This document shows, piece after piece, positions 42,633 through 51,809 of a stretch of 64,000 bases of DNA; the first letter of the stretch is position 1, and each line of letters begins with the position of its first letter. The notes under the pieces were generated by a model, which saw nothing but the letters and a program-made list of their open reading frames with translations, did no database searches and had not been told where the DNA came from. The stretch lies in assembly GCA_001314805.1 (NCBI GenBank), contig LJSY01000001.1, positions 1 through 64,000 on the forward strand. Direction: 5' to 3'. This stretch comes from Rhodobacteraceae bacterium HLUCCO18 (GTDB taxonomy: Bacteria > Pseudomonadota > Alphaproteobacteria > Rhodobacterales > Rhodobacteraceae). The position numbers and the translations under genes are program-made.

Positions 42633-42994
42633 TGCGGTCCCTCACCTTCCTTGCGGCCCTGATGCCTGCGGCGGTCCATGCCGAGCCCTGGGCGTGCAGC
42701 TTTACCGTGGAATGCGTCGCGGGCGAGGCGTGCGGTGAGACCGGCTTCGAGATCGAACTCATCGCCGCCGATCACGCGGGCGAGCTTTTCCTGTCCACCG
42801 TCACCGGCGACAGCCGCGTCGCGCGCCTGACCGACGCCGGCGCCCTGCCCGCCACCTATGCCAGCGCGGGCGCGGGCGGGTTGGCGGAGCTGCTGACCGT
42901 GGAAACCGACGGCACCGCGCTGATGAGCGTGCATTTCTTCGACGGGGTCGCTGCGGCCGTCACCCATTTCGGCACCTGTGAGGAGTTGCGGTAG
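42629..42994 (+). CDS. Small secreted four-Cys protein B, paralogue of the preceding gene
   Basis: MMRSLTFLAALMPAAVHA then EPWACSFTVECVAGEACGETGFEI...THFGTC; ATGA overlap. Confidence 0.75.
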   Translation: MMRSLTFLAALMPAAVHAEPWACSFTVECVAGEACGETGFEIELIAADHAGELFLSTVTGDSRVARLTDAGALPATYASAGAGGLAELLTVETDGTALMSVHFFDGVAAAVTHFGTCEELR

Positions 42995-42996
42995 CC

Positions 42997-44007
42997 ATGG
43001 ATGTCCTCAACGCCTTCGTGGCGCTCCTGAATTTCGTCATCATCCCGGCCACGGCCTATGGCGCCCAGCTGGCCCTCGGGGCGCTTGGCGTGACGCTGAT
43101 CTACGGGATCTTGCGGTTTTCCAACTTCGCCCATGGCGACACGATGGCCTTCGGGGCCATGGTGACGATCCTCGTGACATGGGGGATGCAATCGGCCGGG
43201 ATCACGCTGGGGCCCCTGCCCACCGCGCTCCTGGCGCTGCCCGTTGGGATCGCGGTGACGGGGCTTCTGGTGCTCGCCACCGATCGCGTGGTCTACAGGT
43301 TCTACCGCACGCAGAAGGCCAAGCCGATCATCTTCGTCATCGCCTCGATCGGGGTGATGTTCCTGCTCAACGGGATCGTGCGCTTCATCATCGGCGTGGA
43401 CGATCAGCGCTTTGCCGATGGCGAGCGCTTCATCATCTCCGCCCGCACCTTCCGCGAGTTGACCGGCCTGGACGAGGGCCTCGCCTTCCGCACCACGCAA
43501 GGGATCACCATCGTCGTGGCGGTGATCGCGGTGGCGCTTCTGTTCTGGTTTCTGAACCGGACGCGGACGGGCAAGGCGATGCGGGCCTTTTCCGACAACG
43601 AGGATCTGGCGCTTCTTTCGGGCATCAACCCGGAACGCGTCGTGGTCATCACATGGCTGATCGTGGCGGCACTCGCGACCACGGCGGGCGTGCTCTACGG
43701 GCTCGACAAGAGCTTCAAGCCCTTCACCTATTTCCAGCTTCTGCTGCCGATCTTCGCCTCGGCCATCGTGGGCGGGCTGGGCAATCCGCTGGGCGCGATC
43801 CTCGGCGGCTTCCTGATCGCCTTCTCCGAGGTCGGCGTGACCTATGCCTTCCGCAAGGTGGTCACCTATCTCGCGCCCGGTGACTGGCAGCCCGACGGGT
43901 TGCTGCAGCTTCTGTCGACGGATTACAAGTTCGCGGTGAGCTTCGGAATTCTGCTGATCGTGCTCCTGTTCCGGCCCACCGGCATCATGAAAGGGAAATC
44001 GATATGA
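42997..44007 (+). CDS. Branched-chain amino acid-type ABC transporter permease (LivH-like)
   Basis: GAQLALGALGVTLIYGILRFSNFAHGDTMAFGA; SGINPERVVVITWLIVAALATTAGVLYG. Confidence 0.92.
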   Translation: MDVLNAFVALLNFVIIPATAYGAQLALGALGVTLIYGILRFSNFAHGDTMAFGAMVTILVTWGMQSAGITLGPLPTALLALPVGIAVTGLLVLATDRVVYRFYRTQKAKPIIFVIASIGVMFLLNGIVRFIIGVDDQRFADGERFIISARTFRELTGLDEGLAFRTTQGITIVVAVIAVALLFWFLNRTRTGKAMRAFSDNEDLALLSGINPERVVVITWLIVAALATTAGVLYGLDKSFKPFTYFQLLLPIFASAIVGGLGNPLGAILGGFLIAFSEVGVTYAFRKVVTYLAPGDWQPDGLLQLLSTDYKFAVSFGILLIVLLFRPTGIMKGKSI

Positions 44008-45350
44008 GCGCCGACGCCTCAATTCCCGCCAACACCACCGCGCCGAGACCGCCGGACACGCGGGCGCTGCTGCTCTTCGCGCTGGTGGCGTGCCTCTTCA
44101 TCGGTACGGGCTTCGCACAATCGTGGAACACCGCGCTCACGATCTTCAACATGGGCCTCGTCAGCGCGATCATGGCGCTCGGCGTGAACATGCAATGGGG
44201 CTATGCGGGCCTGTTCAACGTGGGCGTCATGGGTTTCGTGGCGCTTGGCGGTCTGGCGGCGGTGCTGGTGTCCATGCCGCCCGTCGGCGGCGCATGGGCC
44301 GCGGGCGGCGTCAGGGTGCTGCTCGGGCTCGTTCTGGGGGCGGCCACCATCGTCGCGGCAATCCTGGCATGGTCGCGCCTGCCGCCGGGGCGCATGCGCG
44401 GGATCGCCATGATCGTGATCCTCGTGAGTGGCTTCTTCCTCTACCGCGCGGTCTTCGACGCAGGCGTGGCCGCGGTCGAGGCGGTCGATCCGGCGGCGAC
44501 GGGCTACCTTGGCGGGCTGGGCTTGCCCGTGATCCTCGCCTGGCCCGTGGGCGGGCTTCTGGCGGCGGGTGCTGCCTGGATCATCGGCAAGACCGCGCTT
44601 GGCCTCCGGTCCGACTACCTCGCCATCGCCACGCTCGGTATCGCCGAGATCATCATCGCGGTGCTGAAGAACGAGGACTGGCTGGCGCGCGGCGTCAAGA
44701 ACGTCACCGGCATCCCCCGCCCCGTTCCCTACGAGGTCGATCTGCAGCGCTCCGAAGGTTTTGTTGCCTTCGCCGAGCGCATCGGGGCCGATCCCGTCAC
44801 CTTCTCGTCGATCATGGTAAAACTCAGCTATGCGGGGCTCTTCATCATCGTGCTGATCGGTCTGATCTGGCTGGCGGAAAAGGCGCTGAACTCGCCTTGG
44901 GGCCGCATGATGCGCGCGATCCGCGACAACGAGACCGCGGCCGAGGCCATGGGCAAGGACGTCAAGGCGCGGCACCTGCAGGTCTTCATCCTGGGCTCGG
45001 CCGTCTGCGGTCTCGCGGGCGCGATGATGACCACGCTCGACAGCCAGCTTGTGCCGGGCACCTACCAGCCGCTGCGCTTTACCTTCCTCGTCTGGGTGAT
45101 GGTGATCGTGGGCGGCTCCGGGAACAACTGGGGCGCCGTTCTGGGCGGGTTCCTGATCTGGTGGCTCTGGATCATGGTGGAGCCGCTGGGCCTCGGCCTG
45201 ATGCGGGGGATCACCGCCGGCATGCCGGAAGGCTCCTGGCTGCGCGATCACCTGATCGATTCCGCAGCCTATATGCGGCTCTTCACGATGGGGCTGATCC
45301 TGCTCCTGGTGCTGCGCTTCAGCCCGCGCGGCCTGATCCCGGAACGGTGA
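44004..45350 (+). CDS. Branched-chain amino acid-type ABC transporter permease (LivM-like)
   Basis: GVNMQWGYAGLFNVGVMGFVALG; SDYLAIATLGIAEII; GRMMRAIRDNETAAEAMGKDV. Confidence 0.92.
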   Translation: MSADASIPANTTAPRPPDTRALLLFALVACLFIGTGFAQSWNTALTIFNMGLVSAIMALGVNMQWGYAGLFNVGVMGFVALGGLAAVLVSMPPVGGAWAAGGVRVLLGLVLGAATIVAAILAWSRLPPGRMRGIAMIVILVSGFFLYRAVFDAGVAAVEAVDPAATGYLGGLGLPVILAWPVGGLLAAGAAWIIGKTALGLRSDYLAIATLGIAEIIIAVLKNEDWLARGVKNVTGIPRPVPYEVDLQRSEGFVAFAERIGADPVTFSSIMVKLSYAGLFIIVLIGLIWLAEKALNSPWGRMMRAIRDNETAAEAMGKDVKARHLQVFILGSAVCGLAGAMMTTLDSQLVPGTYQPLRFTFLVWVMVIVGGSGNNWGAVLGGFLIWWLWIMVEPLGLGLMRGITAGMPEGSWLRDHLIDSAAYMRLFTMGLILLLVLRFSPRGLIPER

Positions 45351-45415
45351 GGGGCTGGCTTCGGCGGGGCATCGAGCCCCTTCGAAGCCATTGCCTCCGG
45401 CGGGGAATATTTGAA

Positions 45416-45452
45416 ACCAGAGGAAGGAGAGGCGTTTTTCCCTTCCTCTGGT
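45416..45452. terminator. Large inverted repeat between convergent livM and enoyl-CoA hydratase genes
   Basis: ACCAGAGGAAGG (45416-45427) and CCTTCCTCTGGT (45441-45452), with flanking GGAATATTT/AAATATCC arms and T-rich loop. Confidence 0.7.
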
Positions 45453-45510
45453 CGGAAATATCCCGGGGGAGGCCGCAGGCCGGGGGCAAAGCCCCCCGAA
45501 AACGAAAGAC

Positions 45511-46287
45511 TCAGCGCCCCTCGAACACCGCGCTACGTTTTTCCAGGAAAGCCATGACGCCTTCCTTGAAGTCGCGGGTGCGCCCGCATTGGCCCTGCAA
45601 TTGCCCCTCGAGCAAAAGCTGTTCCTGCAGCGAATTGCCGGAGCTGGCCTGCAGCGCCTGCTTGATGCGCTTGTAGGCTTCGGTTGGGCCCTGGGCCAGA
45701 TGGGCCGCGCGGCCGCGCCAGACCTCGTCGAAGCGATCGTCCTCCACCGCCTCCCAGATCATGCCCCAGTCTGCGGCCCGACCCGCGCTGATCTTGTCGG
45801 CAAAAAGCGCGGCGCCCATGGCGCGCGCGAGGCCGACCTGCCGTGGAAGCACCCATGTGCCGCCCGCATCCGGAATGAGGCCGATGCGGCTGAAGGCCTG
45901 GATGAAGCTGGCGGAGGCTGTCGCGATCACCACGTCGCAGACCAGCGCCAGGTTCGCCCCCGCCCCGGCCGCCGTGCCGTTTACGGCCGCGATCACCGGT
46001 ACCGGGCAATCCACGATCGACATGAGCATGGGGATGTATTCGTCGCGCAGGGTGCGTTCGAGGTTGATGTTGCCGACATTGGCGCGGTCGCCGAGATCCT
46101 GCCCCGAGCAGAAGGCGCGACCTTCGCCCGTCAGGACGACCACGCGCGCCTCCCGGCCGGCGGTCCCCACGGCATGGGTGATCTCGGCCCGCATCTGCGT
46201 GTTGAGCGCGTTCATGACATCCGGGCGGCGCATCGTTATGATGGCCAAACCGCTGTCATCCTCGCGGGTGATCGTCTCGTAGTGCAT
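45511..46287 (-). CDS. Enoyl-CoA hydratase/isomerase family protein (PaaG-like)
   Basis: MRRPDVMNALNTQMRAEI, TGEGRAFCSGQDL, NGTAAGAGANLALVCDVVIA, RIGLIPDAGGTW. Confidence 0.9.
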   Translation of the reverse strand: MHYETITREDDSGLAIITMRRPDVMNALNTQMRAEITHAVGTAGREARVVVLTGEGRAFCSGQDLGDRANVGNINLERTLRDEYIPMLMSIVDCPVPVIAAVNGTAAGAGANLALVCDVVIATASASFIQAFSRIGLIPDAGGTWVLPRQVGLARAMGAALFADKISAGRAADWGMIWEAVEDDRFDEVWRGRAAHLAQGPTEAYKRIKQALQASSGNSLQEQLLLEGQLQGQCGRTRDFKEGVMAFLEKRSAVFEGR

Positions 46288-46361
46288 GTCCGTCCGCTCC
46301 CAAACCGAAACCGGTGAGACAGTAGCAGAGCCTGCGGGGGAGGAAAGGACCCGACGCCGCG

Positions 46362-46820
46362 TCAGCCGCGCAGGATTTCCTTCAGACGTTCGGCTTCCTC
46401 GTCGGACAAGGCCGCCTCGGCCGGGGCCTCCGCCTTGGCGCGGCGGCGGACATAGGCGACGGAAAGGCCGAGACCCAGCAGCAGCAGGACCGGTGCGGCA
46501 AGCCACAGCGCGATGGTGGAGCCCGTCATCGGCGGACGGAGCAGGACATACTCGCCGTAGCGATCGACGACATAGGACACGACCTCTGCGTCCGTGTCGC
46601 CGGCCACGAGGCGCTCGCGCACCAGAAGGCGCAGGTCGCGGGCAAGCTCTGCATTCGATTCGTCGATGGACTCGTTGCGGCAGACGATGCAGCGCAGGCC
46701 GCCCGAGATGTCGCGCGCGCGTTCCTCCAGCACGGGATCGGGCAGAACCTCATCGGGCTGCACGGCCGCGGCCGGCAGGGCCACCACGAGCGCGATCAGG
46801 AGTGCGGCGAGACGTGTCAT
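46362..46820 (-). CDS. ccmH: Cytochrome c-type biogenesis protein CcmH
   Basis: ISGGLRCIVCRNESIDESNAELARDLRLLVRERL (LRCxxC) plus TM. Confidence 0.93.
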   Translation of the reverse strand: MTRLAALLIALVVALPAAAVQPDEVLPDPVLEERARDISGGLRCIVCRNESIDESNAELARDLRLLVRERLVAGDTDAEVVSYVVDRYGEYVLLRPPMTGSTIALWLAAPVLLLLGLGLSVAYVRRRAKAEAPAEAALSDEEAERLKEILRG

Positions 46821-48808
46821 TCCGCAGGCACGCCTTCTGGCTGCGTGTTCCGCGCCTTGCCCGCGCCTGCGGCCACGCGATAGCGGCGGTCCGACAGGCT
46901 GAAGATCCCGCCGATCGCCATGATGATCGTGCCACCCCAGATCCAGTTGGCGAAGGGCTTGATCCAGGTGCGCACGGCCCATCCCCCGGTCCCCTGCGGA
47001 TCGCCCAGCGTGACGTAGACATCGCGGGTGAAGCCGTTGTTGATGCCGGCCTCGGTGGTGGGCATGCCCGCCACGGGATAGATCCGACGCTCCGGGTGCA
47101 CTTCCGTGATCAGGCGTCCGGTCTCGGCCTCCCGCACAGCGACGGTGGCCATGGTGGTGATGTAGTTCGGGCCGCGCATGTTTTCGTCAACGGCCAGAAG
47201 CTCGATCTCGTAGGCGCCGACCTCGTAGGGCGCGCCGATCTGGGCGACGCGGATGTCTTCGAACTGGTATCCGGTCAGCGTCACGACCCCGAACATGGTG
47301 ATGCCCACGCCCGAATGGGCGATCGACTTGCCCCAGTCCGCGCGCGGCAGGCGTGTCAGGCGCCCGAGGCGATGGGCCAGGCCGCCGCGTCCGGTGCGTG
47401 ACCAGAGGTCCACCGCCGCCCCCGCGATCAGCCAGACCGACAGACCGACGCCGATGGGCGCCAGCACAGTCTTGCCGGTATACATCGCCCAGGCCAGCAG
47501 ACCGCAGGCCAGCGCGAGGACCAGCGCGGGCAGGAGTGCGCGGACCGGTCGGCCGAGACCCGCCCGTTTCCACGGCAGCATCGCTCCGATGGGAAGCGCG
47601 ACCGCGGCGGCGAAGACGAAGGGCGTGAAGGCCGCGTCGAAGAAGGGCGGGCCCACCGACAGCGTCCGGTCGAAGAACATCTCGGCGATGAGCGGCCAGA
47701 TCGTGCCGATGAAGACCACGAAGGTCGAGACCGCCAGTAGAAGGTTGTTCAGCACGAGCCCGGACTCGCGGCTGACCGTCGAGAAGACGCCCTTGGCCTC
47801 CATGCTGCCCGCCCGGAACGCGAAGAGCAGGAGCGATCCGCCCATGAAGAGCGCGAGGATGGCGAGGATGTAAACACCCCGCTCCGGATCGTTGGCGAAG
47901 GCGTGCACGCTCGTCAGCACGCCCGAGCGCACGATGAAGGTGCCGATCAGCGAGAAGCCGAAGGCGAGGATGGCCAGCAGGATCGTCCAGGATTTCAGGG
48001 CTTCGCGCTTTTCCACGACGATGGCCGAATGCAGCAGGGCAACCGAGATCAGCCAGGGCATGAAGGAGGCGTTTTCGACCGGGTCCCAGAACCAGAAGCC
48101 GCCCCAGCCGAGTTCGTAATAGGCCCACCAGGACCCCAGCCCGATGCCGACGGTCAGAAACAGCCAGGCCGCCAGCGTCCAGGGCCGCACCCAGCGGCCC
48201 CAAGCGGCGTCCACGCGCCCCTCGATCAGGGCGGCCACGGCGAAGGAGAAGGCCATCGAGAGGCCCACGTAACCCAGGTACAGGAACGGTGGATGGAATG
48301 CGAGGCCCGGGTCCTGCAGGAGCGGGTTGAGATCCTGCCCGTCGAAGGGCGGCGCGGCGAGGCGTGTGAACGGGTTCGACGTGAACAGGATGAAGGCGAA
48401 GAACGCCACGGAGACAGAGGATTGCACCGCGAGCACGCGCGCCTTGAGCGTCGGCGGCAGGTTCTGGCCGAACCATGCCGCGCAGGCGCCGAACAGCGTC
48501 AGGATCAGCACCCAGAGCAGGAGCGAGCCCTCGTGATTCCCCCAGACGCCCGATATCTTGTAGATCATCGGCTTCGCGGTGTGGGAATTCGCCACCACGA
48601 GGCTGAGCGAGAAGTCGGAGGTGACGAAGGCATAGGTCAGCGCCGCGAAGCTGAAGGCGGTCAGCAGGAATTGCGTGGTCGCCGCGGGCTCGGCCACGGC
48701 CATCCAGCCGGGGCGGTTCTGATGCGCGCCGACAAGCGGCACGACCATCTGGAAGATGGCCACCATGAAGGCGAGGATGAGGGCGAAATGTCCGAGTTCT
48801 ATGATCAT
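46817..48808 (-). CDS. ccmF: Haem lyase CcmF/NrfE family
   Basis: WGNHEGSLLLWVLILTLFG haem-handling WWD-type region, SWWAYYELGWGGFWFWDPVENASFMPWL. Confidence 0.95.
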   Translation of the reverse strand: MIIELGHFALILAFMVAIFQMVVPLVGAHQNRPGWMAVAEPAATTQFLLTAFSFAALTYAFVTSDFSLSLVVANSHTAKPMIYKISGVWGNHEGSLLLWVLILTLFGACAAWFGQNLPPTLKARVLAVQSSVSVAFFAFILFTSNPFTRLAAPPFDGQDLNPLLQDPGLAFHPPFLYLGYVGLSMAFSFAVAALIEGRVDAAWGRWVRPWTLAAWLFLTVGIGLGSWWAYYELGWGGFWFWDPVENASFMPWLISVALLHSAIVVEKREALKSWTILLAILAFGFSLIGTFIVRSGVLTSVHAFANDPERGVYILAILALFMGGSLLLFAFRAGSMEAKGVFSTVSRESGLVLNNLLLAVSTFVVFIGTIWPLIAEMFFDRTLSVGPPFFDAAFTPFVFAAAVALPIGAMLPWKRAGLGRPVRALLPALVLALACGLLAWAMYTGKTVLAPIGVGLSVWLIAGAAVDLWSRTGRGGLAHRLGRLTRLPRADWGKSIAHSGVGITMFGVVTLTGYQFEDIRVAQIGAPYEVGAYEIELLAVDENMRGPNYITTMATVAVREAETGRLITEVHPERRIYPVAGMPTTEAGINNGFTRDVYVTLGDPQGTGGWAVRTWIKPFANWIWGGTIIMAIGGIFSLSDRRYRVAAGAGKARNTQPEGVPAE

Positions 48809-48903
48809 GAGAACCACTTTATGCCGGTCCGCAGCCGCGGCCAAGTGGATGCGTCAGTGCGGCGCATCGGATTTGACTATGTCGTGAGCAGCCCGGACGT
48901 CGA

Positions 48904-48963
48904 GGGGGCTCTGCCCCCGGCCCGTTCCGGGCCTCCCCCGGAGGTTTCCTGCCAAGATGAAGG
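48904..48963 (+). repeat. Gene-end hairpin repeat
   Basis: GGGGGCTCTGCCCCCGGCCCGTTCCGGGCCTCCCCCGGAGGTTTCCTGCCAAGATGAAGG. Confidence 0.65.
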
Positions 48964-48978
48964 TGCCGCCGCGCGCCC

Positions 48979-50526
48979 TTAGCGGCCCTTGAAGAGCCCG
49001 CCGAGGACGCCGCGCACCAGCGCCTGGCCGGATTTGGTGCCGAGCTGGCGTGCGAAGCTCTTTGCGAAGGTGGTGGCCACGCTGTCGGAGCGTGCGCTGC
49101 GCGCGCGCGAGGTAGACCGGCTGACGCGGCTGCCGGAGTAGCGGCGGGCGGCGCGGAATTCCCGCTCGGCCACGGCCTCGGACTCCTCTTCCGCTTGCTC
49201 GGCGGCTTCCGCCTCCCGGGCGGCTGCCTCGGCGCGGGCGCGCAACACCTCGAAGGCACTTTCCCGGTCGATGGGCGTGTCATATTTCCCGGCCAGCGGC
49301 GACGTGCCCAGAAGGGCCGCGCGCGCCGCGTCGTCGATGGGGCCCAGCTGCGACGACGGCGGTCGTATGAGCGTCCGTTCCGCCATGCCCGGCACGCCTT
49401 TGCGCTCGAGCATGGAGGTCACGGCCTCGCCCACGCCGACCTCGCGAATGGCGTCCTCGATATCGAAAGCCGGGTTGCCGCGGTAGTTCTGCGCGGCCTG
49501 CCTGAGGTCGCGCTGATCCTTCGCGGTGAAGGCGCGAAGCGCGTGCTGAACCCGGTTGCCCAGCTGGCCGAGGATATCCTCGGGCACGTCGGAGGGGTTC
49601 TGGGTCACGAAATAGACGCCCACGCCCTTGGAGCGGATCAGCCGTGCGACCTGCTCCACCTTGTCCACGAGCGCCTTTGGCGCGTCGTCGAAGAGAAGAT
49701 GCGCCTCGTCGAAGAAGAACACGAGTTTCGGTTTGTCCGGGTCGCCCACCTCCGGCAGCGTCTCGAACAGCTCGGACAGGAGCCACAGAAGGAAAGTCGC
49801 GTAAAGCCGCGGTGACCGCATCAGCGTGTCCGCGGCGATGATGTTGATTCGCCCGAACCCGTCCGCATCGGTCAGGAACAGGTCGTCGAGCGCCAGCGCG
49901 GGCTCTCCGAAGAGCCTGTCGCCGCCCTGCCCCTCCAGCACCAGAAGCCGCCGCTGGATCGCACCGATCGAAGCAGTGGCGACGTTGCCGTAGCGCAGGC
50001 TCAGATCCGCGCGGTTCTCGCCCACCCAGACAAGCAGCGCCTGAAGGTCCTTGAGATCGAGCAGGCCCAAGCCCTGTTCGTCAGCAACCCGGAAGGCGAT
50101 GTTCAGGATGCCTTCCTGCGCTTCGCTCAGTTCGAGGAGCCTCGCCAGCAGGAGCGGACCCATCTCGGAGACCGTGGTGCGCACCGGGTGGCCCTTCTGG
50201 CCGAAGAGATCCCAGAAGGTGACCGGAAAGGCGCGATAGGCGTAATCGTCGAAGCCTATCGTGCGCGCACGCTCGGTGAAGGCGTCGTGGAGCTTGAAGC
50301 CGGCGCTGCCGCTGGCGGCGAGGCCCGAGAGATCGCCCTTGACGTCCGACAGGATCACCGGCACCCCCTGGGCTGAAAATCTCTCCGCAAGGATCTGCAG
50401 GGTCACGGTTTTTCCGGTTCCTGTCGCACCCGCGATCAGGCCGTGGCGATTGCCGTATTTCAGAAGAAGATGCTGCGGCGTCGCGTAGTTTTCCGCCCCG
50501 CCGCCGATGAAGACCCGCTCGTCCAT
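48979..50526 (-). CDS. HerA/YjgR-type DUF853 ATPase
   Basis: RHGLIAGATGTGKTVTLQILAERFSAQGVPVILSDVKGDLSGL; LVFFFDEAHLLFDDAPKAL. Confidence 0.92.
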   Translation of the reverse strand: MDERVFIGGGAENYATPQHLLLKYGNRHGLIAGATGTGKTVTLQILAERFSAQGVPVILSDVKGDLSGLAASGSAGFKLHDAFTERARTIGFDDYAYRAFPVTFWDLFGQKGHPVRTTVSEMGPLLLARLLELSEAQEGILNIAFRVADEQGLGLLDLKDLQALLVWVGENRADLSLRYGNVATASIGAIQRRLLVLEGQGGDRLFGEPALALDDLFLTDADGFGRINIIAADTLMRSPRLYATFLLWLLSELFETLPEVGDPDKPKLVFFFDEAHLLFDDAPKALVDKVEQVARLIRSKGVGVYFVTQNPSDVPEDILGQLGNRVQHALRAFTAKDQRDLRQAAQNYRGNPAFDIEDAIREVGVGEAVTSMLERKGVPGMAERTLIRPPSSQLGPIDDAARAALLGTSPLAGKYDTPIDRESAFEVLRARAEAAAREAEAAEQAEEESEAVAEREFRAARRYSGSRVSRSTSRARSARSDSVATTFAKSFARQLGTKSGQALVRGVLGGLFKGR

Positions 50527-50587
50527 GGCCCGCCGTTCCCCTGTCGTTTTCGATCGTGTCGACCCCTGCGCCGAACATACATTCTTA

Positions 50588-50696
50588 AGCATCATGTGCC
50601 AGTGTCTCACTCGGTCCCCGGCCCATCGGGGCTTCGGGGGCCGACTTCCTCCCTGTCGACTGGCCGCGCCCTTCCCCGGGGCGCGGCTTTTTTTTT
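50588..50696 (+). ncRNA. Candidate small RNA with CCTCCCTG motif and intrinsic terminator
   Basis: CCCCGgcccatCGGGG-type hairpin, TTCCTCCCTGTCGACT, then GCCGCGCC-(9 nt)-GGCGCGGC plus 9 T (50663-50696). 5' end is a guess. Confidence 0.45.
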
Positions 50697-50846
50697 CGCG
50701 TGCACTTGCCGGTCGTGGGGGCCACACCGACCGGGATGGGGCCGCGTCTTGCAGGATGCGTGCAATGGAGACAAATTGGTCGTTGACGCATCGTGCACTC
50801 TGACATAGCGTCCGGCGCAGAAAGTCGGCCAGTCCGGCAGGGAGAG

Positions 50847-50881
50847 AAAAAAATGCAAAGGGTCCGCTTGTCGGACCCTTT
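50847..50881 (-). terminator. Intrinsic terminator in minus orientation (possible minus-strand ncRNA upstream)
   Basis: Minus strand AAAGGGTCCG-acaag-CGGACCCTTT-gca-TTTTTTT; no minus-strand protein gene ends here. Confidence 0.45.
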
Positions 50882-51119
50882 CGCTGTTCGTGCCGGGATC
50901 CATTCCGGCCGCGTGCATCTCTCCCGCCATCTCATTGCCGGATGTCGCTTTTCCCATTTTGCCCAAGCCTGCACATGGCGATGCCGCACATCCGCCGAGC
51001 GGTCGCTCGACCGTCGGTCCCGGCCCACCGCGGCCCTGTTTTTCAGCCTGACAATCGCGATGCGCCGTGTTAGCGAGCGGGCACGGAAAACAGGCAAGAT
51101 CACAAAGGAAGAGCCATCC

Positions 51120-51764
51120 ATGTCAATCATGCGCCTCAGCCTCAAAGCCCTGCCGGCCGCGGTTGCCGTCCTTGGCCTCACGCTTCCGGCAATGTCCGTC
51201 GCCCAGGAGGCAGATGCCGCTCGCGAACCCGGCGAACCCTACGTGGCCGAGGTCTTCAGCGATTGGGAACTTCGCTGCATCACCTCCGCCGAGCCCGGGC
51301 AGCCCGAACGCTGCGAGATGTTCCAGCTGTTGCTGGACGAAAATGACAATCCGGTCGCCGTGTTCCGTGTGAACGTGCCGCTGGTGGAAAACGAGGACCA
51401 GATCGCGGTCGCGGTCATCGTGACCCCGATCGAGACGCTTTTGGCCCCGGGCATGCGTGTCCGGATCGACGAAAGCGAACCGGCGGGCGTACCCTACACC
51501 TTGTGCGAACCGTCGGGCTGCCTTGCCCGTATTCCGCTGACGCAGGAAAACGTCGATGCCTTCGAGGCGGGAGCCGATGTGTTTCTCGAGATTTTCGCCC
51601 TTGTCCGCAGCGACATGGGCGAGATCGGCGGGGTTCCGGTGGCGCTGACGGCGTCGCTGCGAGGCTTCACCGCGGCCTTCGCAGCGCTGCAGGAACGTCA
51701 CGAGCCTTTCGCCGCGTTCGTCGCCGAGCGGCAGGCCGAGGCGGGCGACTCCGAAACCGAGTAA
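51120..51764 (+). CDS. Invasion-associated locus B (IalB)-like protein
   Basis: Signal peptide then FSDWELRCITSAEPGQPERCEMFQLLLDENDNPVAVFRV; C-x-C pairs typical of IalB. Confidence 0.82.
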   Translation: MSIMRLSLKALPAAVAVLGLTLPAMSVAQEADAAREPGEPYVAEVFSDWELRCITSAEPGQPERCEMFQLLLDENDNPVAVFRVNVPLVENEDQIAVAVIVTPIETLLAPGMRVRIDESEPAGVPYTLCEPSGCLARIPLTQENVDAFEAGADVFLEIFALVRSDMGEIGGVPVALTASLRGFTAAFAALQERHEPFAAFVAERQAEAGDSETE

Positions 51765-51809
51765 GATCAATCGGATGCGGCCCGCGCCTCAGGCAGCGGG
51801 CCGCGATCT

